From: Perca fluviatilis
Taxonomy: Eukaryota > Chordata > Actinopteri > Perciformes > Percidae
Assembly (NCBI RefSeq): GCF_010015445.1
Contig: NC_053116.1
Coordinates: 2,633,068 to 2,697,067 of the forward strand
Length of the DNA stretch: 64,000 nucleotides
Direction of reading: 5' to 3'
Shown: in pieces, positions 21,330-31,878 of the stretch
Position numbering within the stretch: position 1 is the stretch's first letter
Layout of the letters: each line of letters begins with the position of its first letter
Notes under the pieces: generated by a model
What the model saw: the letters and a program-made list of their open reading frames with translations, nothing else
What the model was told of the DNA's origin: nothing
Databases searched by the model: none
Made by a program: the position numbers and the translations under genes

Positions 21330-21770
21330 TGATGTCCCATATGTCCCTATCTACTGTGGAATTATGGAGAAAATCCAGCTAAAAAATAGACATTTTGACA
21401 ATTATAGTGCAACATCTGCACCTGATTCACATACTACAGTCTTTAATGTTTCCAATGATGCCCCATATGTCCATATATACTGTTGAATTATGGAGAAAAT
21501 CCAGGTCAAAAATACACATTTTGACATATTTTGACATTTATATTGCAACAGATGCTGACTTTGCACTGCCTCCTAACAGCCAAATATGGTTGTCCGTTGA
21601 ATTTCTCACCTGATTCACATAGTATAGATCATAACGTTTCCAAAGATGCTCATATGTCTGTATCTACTGTAGAATTATGGAGAAAATCAAGTTCAAATAT
21701 ACACATTTTGAGAATTATATTGCAACAGATGCTGACTTTGCACTGCTCCCTAATGACATGCTGTCTCCTC
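21330..21770. repeat. Diverged tandem repeat, three units
   Basis: Three units of roughly 130 to 190 bp share GAATTATGGAGAAAATC, a TATTGCAACAGATGCTGAC-type block and a CACCTGATTCACATA block. Units 2 and 3 are longer because of a TTTGCACTGC segment. The open frames reported across it are by-products. Confidence 0.7.
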
Positions 21771-22309
21771 ATTATAATCTTTTTTTGATTTTACTAACTA
21801 TTACTGATTAGCGTATACGTTTAATTTACTTAAATATATACATGTGTTTCATCTTTCTAGAGGTATAATACTTTTACTTTAAGAAAGGGAAAAGTAATGA
21901 CATGGTTATTATCAGTTACGCTGTATGAATATTAGCGCCTTCTAAACTCCCCAATTCTGAAGAGAGTGTTCCCCATGTTGAGTGACCTCAAAACATTATC
22001 CTGGGAGCTTTTCCAAGGACCACACTTCAAACTGGGAAGTCCCCAGTTCAGGTGTATGGTACACCTCCTAAACTCTCTCTCACTTCACAGTTGCTCATGA
22101 ATGCACCAAATGATTTAAACAGTATGCACAGCAGGTTGCTTGTACCAGAGCCAAGTTGTACATGTAAACAGTTCCTCATGAATTGTAATATCTGAATCAT
22201 TTTATACATGAAGAGCATTTATTTTCAAGTAACCAGGGTGTGTTTATTGTAGAACACACACATTCATCATAAAAAACTTGTCCCTTTAACATTCACATTG
22301 TCTTGACTC

Positions 22310-22575
22310 TCTACAGTTCAGATTACCTAGTACCTGTAAAGTGCAGTTTGACTAGTCTCTGTAAAGTTCAGAGAAGTTAGTTAGTTAGAGTACACTCATT
22401 TAAATTCTGATAAACTAGTCAATGTTAAATTCCGATTAGGTAGTCTCTGTTACATGAACATGAACTAGCCTCTGTAAATTTCAGATAAAATATTTTCCTT
22501 AGCCTACATTTCAGATGGAGTAGTCTCTATTAAATTCTGATAAATTAGTCTCTTTAAAGTTTGGATTAACTGCTA
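22310..22575. repeat. Degenerate minisatellite (AGTCTCTGTAAA-type units)
   Basis: Seven or more loosely spaced copies of TAGTCTCTGTAAA followed by TTCAGAT recur every 30 to 45 bases. Strong divergence suggests an old array. Confidence 0.6.
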
Positions 22576-22799
22576 ATAAAATTATATGAATGAACTCTTG
22601 AGAGACTAGACATGACATGAAGAGATGAGAACCAACATGAAACCTTGAGAAACTACACATAACATGAAAAAGCATGACATGACATGAAGAGAGTCATGGC
22701 ATTTCTAACAGAGTCTACATCAGTGGCATTTGTAATATACATACATACACATTTCTAACAGAGTGTACATCACATCTGGTTCTGGCTATAAATGTAGAT

Positions 22800-23020
22800 A
22801 TGTAGATAGACCTAGATCCGTATGTGTGAGTGAGTGTGTGAGAGATAGCAAGCAGTTCTCACCACATAGCAGAGGAAGAGTGTTTGTGTGTGTGTGTGTG
22901 TGTGTGTGTTTGTGTGTGCGTGTGTGAGTAGTTATCACCACAGGAGCAGAGGAAGCATATGTGTGTGTGTGTGAGATTCTCACCCAGGGAGTAGAGTAAG
23001 TGTGTATGCATGTATGTGCA
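22800..23020. repeat. Compound TG-rich repeat
   Basis: Three blocks of TTCTCACCACA-type sequence plus AGCAGAGGAAG alternate with TG runs (22882-22912, 22960-22974), with a period near 60 to 65 bases. Confidence 0.6.
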
Positions 23021-23499
23021 TGTCTCAGGTCTCCAGTTCCCTGGATTCTGAAGCACAGAGCAGTTCTGTGCCACATCTCCTGCTGAGCTCATGGGGAGGT
23101 CCACACTGGGCCATGCCCAAGTCACTCCTCCTCAGGCCAATCCAGGTGGGTATTGCCAGCCACACCCCTGCAGCTTCTGTCACTGCAGTAAAGGCTGTCT
23201 TGTCCTCCTGGTTCAGGATTCTGATCTCCCCACATTTTCCTGCACGCCTCCTCAACATCATCCCAGATCATTTTTTAACCCAACAAACGGGAACACCTTC
23301 ACCCTCTTCTTAGAGTCGAACTGGAAACAAGAATAACACAAACCTCAACACATTCACCACATCACAAACACTCACACATTAAAATACTTAGTTTGCAAGT
23401 TTGGCTGTGATTTCTCAATGTTGAAATGCAGGTGTATTGAACACACATTCATAATAAAATAAGTGTCATCACTTGTGCATCATTAACTTGAACAACTCC
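23021..23499. other. Intergenic, no supported gene
   Basis: The minus strand from about 23330 to 23215 has a charged open stretch containing a WDDVEEACRKMWG-like string, but it is interrupted and not recognised. No splice pattern supports a gene. Confidence 0.3.
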
Positions 23500-24640
23500 A
23501 CCCCCTAGGTGTTTCTCAATGTCAAGGAAGGCTCCTTCGATGCCGGAATTTCGAGGATGCTACGTCATCGACGTCTGTCGAAGGACTGTTCCAATGTCGA
23601 GGATCCTCCGAATTCCACCAAGGACTGAGTCCTTCGTTCGGAGAATTTCCCATAGACGGCAAAGGATGCATATGTGTATCCTTCGCAGTAGTACACAAAA
23701 ATAAAGTTTAACGTTTAAATGCCAGTACAAATTGCTATTGCTAGATAGCTAGATACCTCACGAGCTAACAGTAGGCTAGCTAGCTAGCTACTTACTGACA
23801 TTACCTGTCATTTAGCTAACAGTTGTTAGCTTGGTTGCTGTCACCGGCATTTCTTTTATAAATCACTAGATAAGTTGTACAAACTAATGTTACGTTAACA
23901 TTATACCATCCACAGCGTTATACTGATAGCTTTCTCGTCTCTTTTGACAGGGACTAAGGAACAAACGGAGGCGTTCATACATCTCCGTGTTGATAAATGG
24001 CCGTTGTTTACCGGGGGAAGGGACACCGCGCTGAACGGATATCGGTGAGAAGCTACACTATTGTTTAATGTTCAGAAGTAATAGCTAGCTGTGTAATGTT
24101 CAGAAGTAATAGCTGTGTAATCTGCTTTTTATCCCCCCCCCTCATTCACATAGGCTTATTTTGGAGAAGATGGGAATTGGAGGGAGGGTCTCCCACGCCC
24201 AGGCCAAGAAGAAATGGAACAACTCCTAAATAAAGTAAATTAAATTTAACTGGTTTAGTCTTTTCCCCTTTTTTAATTATTTAATATAAACTGTCTATGT
24301 CCATTTTTAAAAACCTTATTGTTCTTTAGACTGCAATAGAAACAACTTGGTAAGTAACAAATAACTAGCATGTGAAGCCTAGAACAATGTATAAAACTAT
24401 TGTTCTTCACCCTTATTTACAACGTTTTGTGGTTAGGTATTCCAAGCTCTACAAAAACATTCATTTCATCTTGGTTACAAAAAATTATTTATTTAAACAT
24501 TTACAACTATATACAACAAGACCAACAACAACAAGTGGCCATCAGCTACAGCTGCCGGTGCTGCTGCTGCTGCTTCAAGACTGCAGACAGAAGAAGAAAG
24601 TTTAGGTTAGTCCAGTGGTAATCCAATCTGTCCTGTAAGA
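23500..24640 (+). mobile_element. DNA-transposon relic carrying a Myb/SANT-like gene
   Basis: The left part starts near GGTGTTTCTCAATGTCAAGG, a type of end found in fish PIF/Harbinger or ISL2EU-like elements. A split Myb/SANT-like coding region follows at 23951-24229. A matching right end was not fixed. The assignment rests mostly on the encoded domain. Confidence 0.4.
23951..24229 (+). pseudogene. Myb/SANT-like DNA-binding protein, two exon relics
   Basis: Exon 23951-24044 (acceptor TTTTGACAG, donor GTGAGA) encodes TKEQTEAFIHLRVDKW, then PLFTGGRDTALNGYR. After a 109-bp intron, the exon from 24154 continues LILEKMGIGGRVSHAQAKKK, then WNN. The spaced tryptophans and QAKKKW motif are those of the trihelix/Myb-SANT domain in the second protein of Harbinger-type transposons and its host derivatives, where it binds DNA. 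After WNN the frame hits a stop. A 2-base change just before the likely donor would explain the loss. The remainder of the gene is not seen. Confidence 0.6.
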
Positions 24641-24698
24641 TGATAATATAATATAATTGTAACGTATCTAAAACAGTTGCAGTATATTTAATATTGTA

Positions 24699-24799
24699 TC
24701 AAGAAGGTAAATTAAATGTACTTAATGTACTAGTAATGTACTTTATTATGGAACTGACCATAATAAAGTACATTATGTTAATTTAATGTACCTTCTTGA
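24699..24799. repeat. Palindrome of about 100 bp
   Basis: The core arms 24734-24751 and 24758-24775 (taatgtactttattatgg and its exact complement) flank AACTGA. Outer parts (TCAAGAAGGTA at 24699 and TACCTTCTTGA ending 24799) pair imperfectly, extending the symmetry to about 100 bp. It is a likely MITE or hairpin-forming insertion. Confidence 0.75.
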
Positions 24800-24837
24800 C
24801 TGTGTATGGGTGTTTACCAATGGTGTAATTGGTGGAA

Positions 24838-25206
24838 TTAATGAGTTTTTTGCTTGGTTGGTTCTGACGTTAGGACATCTACAGTATATCTATGACCAAA
24901 AGGGAGCGGCTTGAACTCCATTGAAAGTGGATGGGTTGTATCCATGCAAACCTTGTCTGCCTTCTGTGCCAATCTGGTCAGATATAGTTGGTACAGGTCT
25001 ACCTGTTGCTTACCAATGATTTTTCCACAGGTTTTAACAGTCTTCCCCAATTTGTTCCTATGCGTAATTTTTGAATGTCCATACCAGCATACAATACAGT
25101 AGTAGAGAATACTCTCAATGAAGGACTTGTAAAAAAGAGTCAACATTTTGTTGTCAACATTAAAATAATTAAAGAGCTCTGAGCTGTTCCCTGCTGAACT
25201 GAACAT
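24838..25206 (-). pseudogene. CR1/L2-type LINE reverse transcriptase, C-terminal fragment
   Basis: The minus-strand frame contains VDNKMLTLFYKSFIESIL, then CIVCWYGHSK, NKLGKTVKTCGKIIGKQQ and FKPLPFGHRY. This series (a last helix pair followed by a W-G-H/K segment and a basic stretch) is typical of the region after the reverse transcriptase core in fish CR1/L2/Rex-type LINEs. The catalytic domain is absent. Confidence 0.6.
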
Positions 25207-25209
25207 ATG

Positions 25210-25940
25210 TAAAGAAAGAGAAGGTGCTGTGCTGCCACCTGCTGGCTGTCTGACTCAACTGATATGATGCTTTCATCCAAAGAGAGTTTTACAATGTTCA
25301 TCTTATTGAAAAAGTTAAGAAGAATATGTATATAAACTGTCTCATTTGAATGTATACATTAGTGCTGGAATGTGCAGTTATTGTCCAGGGGTATAAAAAC
25401 TATTTAAACAGTTTAAATACAAAAATATGTGTAATTTGGAACATAGTAAGGATGTGTGGCCTGGCTGTGTCCCGTGGCTTCAGATGGAGGTTGAACTAAC
25501 AGACTTGTTGCTGCCCGTCAGCTCTCACAGTTGGCTTTGACTTCATGTATTAACTTCTAGCTGTGTTCTCATCAACGTCACCATCTGCTAGAAGAATTGG
25601 GATTTAACCATGGAAGTGGGTGTGTGCCGTCTGATGCCTTGTATGTTATGAAAAGTTGCTGGTGGCTCTTTGTAGCTGCATGAGGCTCATTATGCTGTAA
25701 CCTGTTCAAATCCACCTATTTTGCTTGATTTTCATCTATTTTCCTTCCCCAAAGGGAAAAGCTTATAACTATAAGAACTGCGAGGCCAGAATGCATGTAT
25801 GAGACTTCATGTGAAACCTAAATTCTTCTCGTTTCTGAAAATGTGCTTGATTAGAATGTGATGAAAACACAACATACACTACAGCAGTTCAAACATGGTT
25901 CAAAATAGTCATTTTGGTAGAATAACTAACAACACATACC
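25210..25940. other. Intergenic, no supported gene
   Basis: Moderately A/T-rich unique-looking sequence with no coding or splice pattern that I can support. Confidence 0.4.
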
Positions 25941-25948
25941 TTCTAGAC

Positions 25949-26428
25949 CAGTGTTTCTCAAATGGGGGTACGTGTACACCTTGAGGTACTTTGGAGGACT
26001 GCAGGGGGTACGTGAGCGTTATTTTGTCGCTGTTTTTGAAGTTTGTCACTATTTTCGACCAGTTCTTGCCTTCCTTCCTTCCTTTTTTTTCTACTGTCTT
26101 CTTTTTTTCTCGCTTTTTTTCAAAAAGCAATTCCACATTTTTCAAGGTTTTTGTCACTTTTTTCTTCCTTCTTGCTACTGTATTTTTTTTACAAGTCTGT
26201 CGCTGTTTTTGATAATATTTTCCACCTATTCTTGCCTTACTTCCTTCTTTCTACCGACTTTTTTTAGTAAAGTTTTTGTAAAGTTTTTGTTGCCTTTTTT
26301 CATTAGCATTTAAATGTTTTTCAGTTACATGGCTGTTGTTTGGTAAATCTATCACTGGTCAGGGGGTACTTGGCTTAAAAACACAATTCAAATGGGATAC
26401 ATTATTGAAAAAAGTTTGAGAACCACTG
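25949..26428. mobile_element. Non-autonomous hAT, 480 bp, perfect 8-bp target duplication
   Basis: The ends are CAGTGTTTCTCAAATGGGGG and, from the other side, CAGTGGTTCTCAAACTTTTT. TTCTAGAC precedes (25941-25948) and follows (26429-26436) exactly. These ends are those of a very common vertebrate/teleost hAT group. The pyrimidine-rich interior has long open frames but no protein character. Confidence 0.92.
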
Positions 26429-26436
26429 TTCTAGAC

Positions 26437-26879
26437 CTTGTCAACAAGACCTCTATAAAGTTTCAGTACTCTAGCCCTAACCTAATAGGGAGTTTTCAGT
26501 ATTTGGTATAACAGGTGTCAATGGTGTGCCAAAACCTCTCCAAGTGACCAAATGTTTCTAAATGCTTTTACTCACTTCTCTGCTATTAGAAAAAAAACCT
26601 ACTCATGACTTCAAATGACTATCAAATCCTTTCTACATTCACTGAAACACTGATGAACATATTTTTTCGCATAAATCACATGCGCCTGCCGGCTCTGGGA
26701 GGTGGGACTTAGCTCTGTTGCGCATTCATATGGACTGGCTCCCATTGGATGTTCCTATCATGCTATATACCATTGGAAAGGGAATGTGATTGGCTCCAAC
26801 TGCCATGATTGATGTGTTGATAGCCAATGACAGCTTGTTCTAAGACGGCTGCTCAGAAAGATGACGCAGTGTATTGACC
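26437..26879. other. Interspersed repeat flank, no gene
   Basis: This sequence continues from before the inserted hAT (25949-26428) and includes a CCAATGGGAGCCAGTCC-type segment on the minus strand. It is probably another repeat, joined to or part of the MITE copy that follows. Nothing codes. Confidence 0.35.
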
Positions 26880-27412
26880 AAGCAGCGCAGTTGCTTTTCA
26901 CTGACTGCAAGACCCCAGGACCTAGGGCATGCTGGGAAACGCCTGGCTCTCAGCTGATTGGTTCAGAATCTACTCAACATGCTGACATTTTATATAAACT
27001 TTTTATTGATTTTGAATTGGAGGGATTTTAACTGCTAATTGTCTGATTTAAAGTCTTATTCTGTACAAACCACACGTGTGGCTGATAGTTATGTTTAGAA
27101 GTCAGAGAGACTAAATCTGTACAGATTACAGATCATCTACAGTCTGTTGTTAATTAAAATCAGATGCAGATTGCATGTAGAGCATTTTGACAGCTACTCT
27201 GTCATAATAAAACCAACTGGAGACTGTGTACCAGCTGATATATGGGTCTAATAACATTTTATTAAATCAGAATCGGACATGACAGGATGTGAGTGTTTCT
27301 GTGACTTCCTGTTCAGCCTGAAGGCTGCTGGAATCGGCTAGAAACTGTCCGACTTGACAGCGGATTTTTGTCTCTGCCCCTGGCTGCTGCCACCTGCTCT
27401 CGAACAGGCCTA
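26880..27412 (-). mobile_element. MITE, copy 2 (inverted relative to 5728-6471)
   Basis: On the minus strand it begins TAGGCCTGTTCGAG at 27412 and follows the order of copy 1: CAGGAAGTGACAGAAAC-like, a TCCAGTTG block, an ACAGACTGTAGATGAT-like block, and AGCAACTGCGC near 26890. A segment next to the terminal repeat is deleted, and the far terminal repeat is not found. Divergence from copy 1 is noticeable, so the family is not recent. Confidence 0.65.
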
Positions 27413-27439
27413 ATATCTCTAAAACCTGAATAATACCAG

Positions 27440-27575
27440 AATATCACACACGTATTCATCAGAAAAAGGCCTCCTTATGAATATCCAGCCATAATATACT
27501 GTTTACATGACTTGTTTCAAACATAAAATAATAGTGGAATATTGGTGTGAATGTAAACATACTCAGTGAGTCTGA
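27440..27575 (+). repeat. Interspersed repeat, copy 2
   Basis: It shares block order with 8640-8820 (ATCACACACGTATTCATCAG, then TACTGTTTACATGACTTG) and ends near GTAAACATACTCAGTGAG. Confidence 0.45.
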
Positions 27576-27974
27576 AATGTCATATTTCAGGTTCATTTTT
27601 CACCAATAACACGTTCAAACGTTTGTCAGTAAAAGTCTTAAAGCATGGTGAGAAAAAAGAATATCTTGTGACTGAGATTTTATTGATAAAAGTATTATTT
27701 ACAGAAATGTAGCTTTGATCAATGTAAAGTGTTGACATATACATGTATATTTTATAATTCTATAAACCACGAGTCAACAACATGTCACAGTTCATCTGGT
27801 TAATTATGTACGATGATCACATCTTCTGTCGGTTTCTCGCCCACCTGTCTTCTGATTGGCTGATCCTGTGGAGAGGGTGGAGCCAGAAGGCTGGAGGAGA
27901 TGAATCACATTCAAGAAAAGCTCAAAACAAGTTAACCTGCTTCTTTTTCCATGAAATAAAGTCAGAATATTTAA

Positions 27975-28166
27975 AGGTGCCATGGCATGAAAATGTCACT
28001 TTATGAGGTTTTTAAACATTAATATGCATTCCCCCAGCCTGCCTATGGTCCCCCAGTGGCTAGAAATGGTGATAGGTGTAAACCGAGCCCTGGGTATCCT
28101 GCTCTGCCTTTGAGAAAATGAAAGCTCAGATGGACCGATCTGGAATCTTATGAGGTCATAAGGATG
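27975..28166 (+). mobile_element. TTAA-type MITE fragment
   Basis: TTAA at 27971 precedes AGGTGCCATGGCATGAAAAT, a widely scattered teleost repeat start. The text continues through CCTATGGTCCCCCAGTGGC and stops near ATGAGGTCATAAGGA. TTAA targets suggest a Kolobok- or piggyBac-type parent. The other end is missing. Confidence 0.5.
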
Positions 28167-28273
28167 TTGTTGGATGTACAGACAAGTATCTGTGGATTAC
28201 TTTGATAATACTCTGATTACTTTGATACTACTCGGATTTCTAACTCACCTGTCCCCCCCACCCTCGTCCACAG

Positions 28274-28331
28274 AAGACGGCGGTCAGTCCATTGTAACAC
28301 GTCGGAGGCTGCGTGTCTTCGACTGTTTCAG
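28274..28331 (+). other. Possible small exon (phase 1 entry)
   Basis: An acceptor-like CCCTCGTCCACAG ends at 28273 and a weak donor-like CAG/GTCTAA follows 28331. The reading EDGGQSIVTRRRLRVFDC is open. Entry in phase 1 would join the exon at 19061-19253 as HRA-E-DGG, but its exit phase does not match the acceptor at 28821. Support is weak. Confidence 0.25.
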
Positions 28332-28820
28332 GTCTAACAGCAGCTCACACACACACACACACACACACAAAAGCACAGGTGTATTCAAACCATTACTGAT
28401 GGCTGCATTCCACTTAGGAGAGGTCCTGGTACTGTGCATGCTGACTCACTGAAATATCTTACTGGGACACTTGATGGAACTGAGCCATCGTTAAGGTTAT
28501 CAGTCTCAGCTGTGCTTTTCCTGCTATGACAAGTCAACATGTCTGCTGTGAAAAAGGTCCATAGTGGTTTGTCTTTTCTCTCTTTGTTTCTTCTTGTCTT
28601 TAAGCTTTTTGAGTGTTATTTAGGTTTTATCTGCTCAAGCGTAAAAAACATAGAAAAAAAGTCTTGTTTTCAGATGTTTCTGACGCATCTTTCGGCGATT
28701 TAGGCGCCGTCTTGTTTTGTTTGTTCCATAAGGGCGAAAAAAAAAAAGTTTCAAAAACAAAAATAGTGCAAAAATGTTGGGAAAAAGGGTAACCTTAAAG
28801 TCTTGTTTCTTTCTGTCCAG

Positions 28821-29171
28821 AACGACGTGATGCAGACAGGAAGCTGCCTCGACCTGACGACGTGGGACGATGAGACCCCCGGCCCATCCTACACCACCAC
28901 CACCGATGGGTGTGGAGACGAGGACGAGTGTCTGATCGTCGGCTACAAGAAGCCGCCGCTCAGCGGCGCCACCGACGCCACCGACGCCACCAATGGGCGC
29001 GCAGACGAGGACGAGTGTGTGATCGTCGGCTATAAGAAGCCGATCGCTGAGGACGGAGGAGAAACTTCCTCCACTCGCCTTCCTACCCACTCAGAGACAG
29101 ACGAGGAAGAGGAGACGACGTCTGCAGCTGAGATTATAATAAATAATAAATCAAAGAAACAACAAGAATAG
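28821..29171 (+). CDS. Terminal exon of an unrecognised acidic protein with SUMO-interaction-like motifs
   Basis: The acceptor TTTCTTTCTGTCCAG ends at 28820. The frame NDVMQTGSCLDLTTWDDE runs 116 residues to TAG at 29169-29171 and then meets an A-rich non-coding stretch. It contains a duplicated 13-residue motif, DEDECLIVGYKKP and DEDECVIVGYKKP, 29 codons apart (28917 and 29004), plus SCLDLTTWDD near the start. Short hydrophobic cores next to acidic residues are the pattern of SUMO-interaction motifs, as in RNF4-type proteins. I do not recognise the gene. GC-rich coding composition and few rare codons contrast with the A/T-rich surroundings and support a real exon. The upstream exons are unknown, unless 28274-28331 is one. 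Confidence 0.55.
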   Translation, partial: NDVMQTGSCLDLTTWDDETPGPSYTTTTDGCGDEDECLIVGYKKPPLSGATDATDATNGRADEDECVIVGYKKPIAEDGGETSSTRLPTHSETDEEEETTSAAEIIINNKSKKQQE

Positions 29172-29545
29172 AACTCAATTTAAAGCTCCGTAAACTTCTT
29201 CACTCAATAATCCATATCTTAAGAAATAAGTCTGTATATTTAAGAAAACATTTGAAATATTTGTCATTAAAAGTCTGAATATTTTGAGACAAAAAAACCT
29301 GACTATTTCAGGAAAAAAGTCTATATTTTATATTTATTGTAGAAAAACAAAGTTGTATTATTTTAAGAAAAAACTGTCCAATTATTAGAGAAAAAAGTTT
29401 GAAAATTTCTGGAAAAAAAGATCAAAATAACTTCAGAGAAAAGAGAATAATTTAGAAAACTTTGGAGTATTTTAAGAAAGACAAAGTCAGAATAAAGCAA
29501 GAAAAGAAGTTAGAATATTTTGAGAAAAAGTCTGAATATTAATCT
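29172..29545. repeat. A-rich degenerate tandem repeat after the acidic exon
   Basis: Units of about 30 bases built on GTCTGAATATTTTGAGAAAA recur at least eight times with heavy divergence. It would be the 3' UTR of the upstream exon if that is a gene end. Confidence 0.6.
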
Positions 29546-29624
29546 ACAGACTCACAGGTCTGAAGGTCCTCGGGTCGTCGCGGCGACGGCGGTGTGATGG
29601 TGACTTCCTGCAGCCGGGACAAAG

Positions 29625-29712
29625 TCTACACACACACACACACAAATAAACACACACATACACACACTCACACACAGACACTCTCCCTCTCTGTCTGTCT
29701 GTCTGTCTGTGT
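29625..29712. repeat. CA-rich and CTGT-rich microsatellites
   Basis: An ACACAC tract broken by AATAAAC and similar (29627-29674) is followed by (CTGT)n at 29692-29710. Open frames on the minus strand across it are spurious. Confidence 0.85.
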
Positions 29713-29816
29713 TTGTTTTCAGGAAAACTTGATGCAAAACACACAGACTCAAAAGTCCACATTAATTATTGACATGTTTAATGGCGCTGTTGCCATGGAT
29801 ACCAGGAAGGAAATAA

Positions 29817-30425
29817 TGCTGCGTTCATGCCACCTCGGAATAACAGGCACCGCCCCCCTGGTTACGTTGTTTTTCCGACTGGCAGCGTTCACATGGTCGG
29901 GATGCGTGTTCTTCTTCTTCTGTTATATTGGCGTTTGGCATAACAACTTTTTGCATGACTGCCACCAACGGTTGGCCGTAGCCGAGAGCATCAGGTGTGT
30001 CGTGTGTGAAAACATGGAGGCCACAATAACAAAAGATTTTCTGCTGTTTTCTTATGCGAGCATCCAAACAGCACATCGCCAGGTGTTTGTTTGTGTTATG
30101 TGCAGGTCAACCAACGGGAAAAGACACGGATAATGTGTTGTTTTTTATACATGGGCCTATTTATGAATAATTTTAAACATGTTATGTCTGTGTATGTTTC
30201 TTGGCAGAGGCATTTGTCCACAATAAACAGTTTGTCACTGAAATATGTTCAGTGAACCAAAGTTGCCTCCATCAAACGTCAGCTGTCAACAACGCGTCAC
30301 CAACTGGGGAACTCAGTTATCAAAATCCAGCCCGAGTTTCCCTCCTCTGATTCCCACAGGACGTTACGTGAATGGTGACGTTTTCACTCGGAAACACGTT
30401 TTTCCGATGTCCATGAGCGAGAGTC
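29817..30425. mobile_element. MITE-like element with imperfect inverted ends
   Basis: GCGTTCATGCCACCTCGGAA near 29821 pairs with the reverse complement of 30400-30425 (CTCATGGACATCGGAAAAAC), an imperfect repeat of about 25 bases. The interior holds an open stretch but no recognisable domain. Superfamily unknown. Confidence 0.5.
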
Positions 30426-31878
30426 AGGTACACTTTTCAAAAGACAGTTTTTTTTTTTTATTTAGACATTAATTTAAACCATTCCAACTTTTCTCACTGC
30501 TTTACCTTCTTCTTACTCATTAAAGCCAGTAATCTAGTTAAGCTTTAGCAATTTAGCTTTTCAGCATTTACAAGCATTTTCTGCAGGAAATGCCTTTCTA
30601 CTTACTTTTCAAACGACAGTTTTTCCCTTCCTGTCCAATAAAAACCATGTATCTCCAGATGTGTGTTGATGTTGAATGTTTGTGATAAACTGAAGGATTA
30701 TATGGAGTCATAAGAGTGTCATAAAGAAGAATACACCTGTATAAAAGTGAAAAAAACTTAATGTGAAAGTTCAATTCTATTCAGTTTATTTAAGAAGAGG
30801 ACAGAGCAAAATAATAAAACAAATGATTATACATGGGTTAAAAATGCCAGAATTAGCCAAAAGCTCGCAAACTTCCCCCCTGAATACAACCAGCTGTTCT
30901 CATGTCTCAAATCCACTGAAGAAGCCTGTGGGATACCATAGATATATGTATAGGTGTATACGTAGATACCACATTGGCCGCTTCCTAAAGAACATTACGC
31001 TCCTCCTAATGCATGTGTGTCTATGGAGGCAGAAGGTCTAGCCACAATTAAAGAAACTGTTCAGTAACACACATAACAAACATCATTTTCAGCATCTTAC
31101 TGAGGTATTACTAATTACTGAAATAACAATACTTTACCTGACACAAGCTAGCATTAGCTTAACTCAGTATCAGGACAGTCACTTAACTCATTGTTAGTTT
31201 AAAAGAAGGATTCATTTTACCTTTTGTGATATTAAACTCAACGCTTTCGTAATAGTATCATATTGTAAAACACATTTTTCATCTGTGAAATGTTATTCCA
31301 TGTTGCTTTGTTTAACATTTCTTTTACATAAACATCCAAAAGCAGCACAAAATCTTTTTCTACGAGTCTTTAAGATCAGTTGTTCGTCCCAAGATGGCGG
31401 CAGCACAGACACAGTTTCAACACATTAACTGATCAAGTCGCTTTTTAAGCAGCAGCAGCAGCAGACATGTTCTGATTAAAGCTTCCCAGTTATGAAGATT
31501 TGCTTCTTTTCTTCGTCTTAAGGGACAATAGGCTAAATACTTCTGCAATTTGACATTACCTTAGTAAACAGTGATGGGATTTTTTCAATTAAGAACAAAT
31601 ACTCTGTTGCAGCATTAGTTAAATAGCACTAGCAGTTGAACCCTGAACTCAAAATATTTCATTACAGAAATAACAGCTAATTTTGAGTGAAATTAATCCC
31701 TTCAAAAAGGGAGGGAGTGTTTTATGTGGTCGTAGCCAGGATAACATGCATGCTGTTCAGAAGATAAAGTTACTACTGGTCAGCCTTCAATGTGGAGAGA
31801 AGATCAGAATATAACAACACAGCTATCAGGGCATGAGGAGGAGGCAGGAGGAAACAGCTTGGCTCTGAAACATGTTCA
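30426..31878. other. Intergenic, with a LINE-tail-like fragment
   Basis: At 30768-30850 a minus-strand LINE 3' tail is suggested by TTCAATTCTATTCAGTTTAT at its end. The rest, up to the zinc-finger stop at 31879, shows no coding signal. The part nearest the stop would be 3' UTR of that gene. Confidence 0.4.

Noticed and set aside
22786..23125. Histidine/threonine-rich open frames
   Set aside because: They are produced by TG/CA repeats.
26000..26313. Phenylalanine/serine-rich open frames in the hAT MITE
   Set aside because: They follow from its pyrimidine-rich interior; no domain or start context.
28635..29090. Minus-strand open frame of 151 residues
   Set aside because: It is antisense to the acidic exon and ends in A-rich sequence; the plus frame has an acceptor and motif duplication.
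29544..29762. Cysteine/valine-rich minus-strand frames
   Set aside because: They come from the CA and CTGT microsatellites at 29625-29712.
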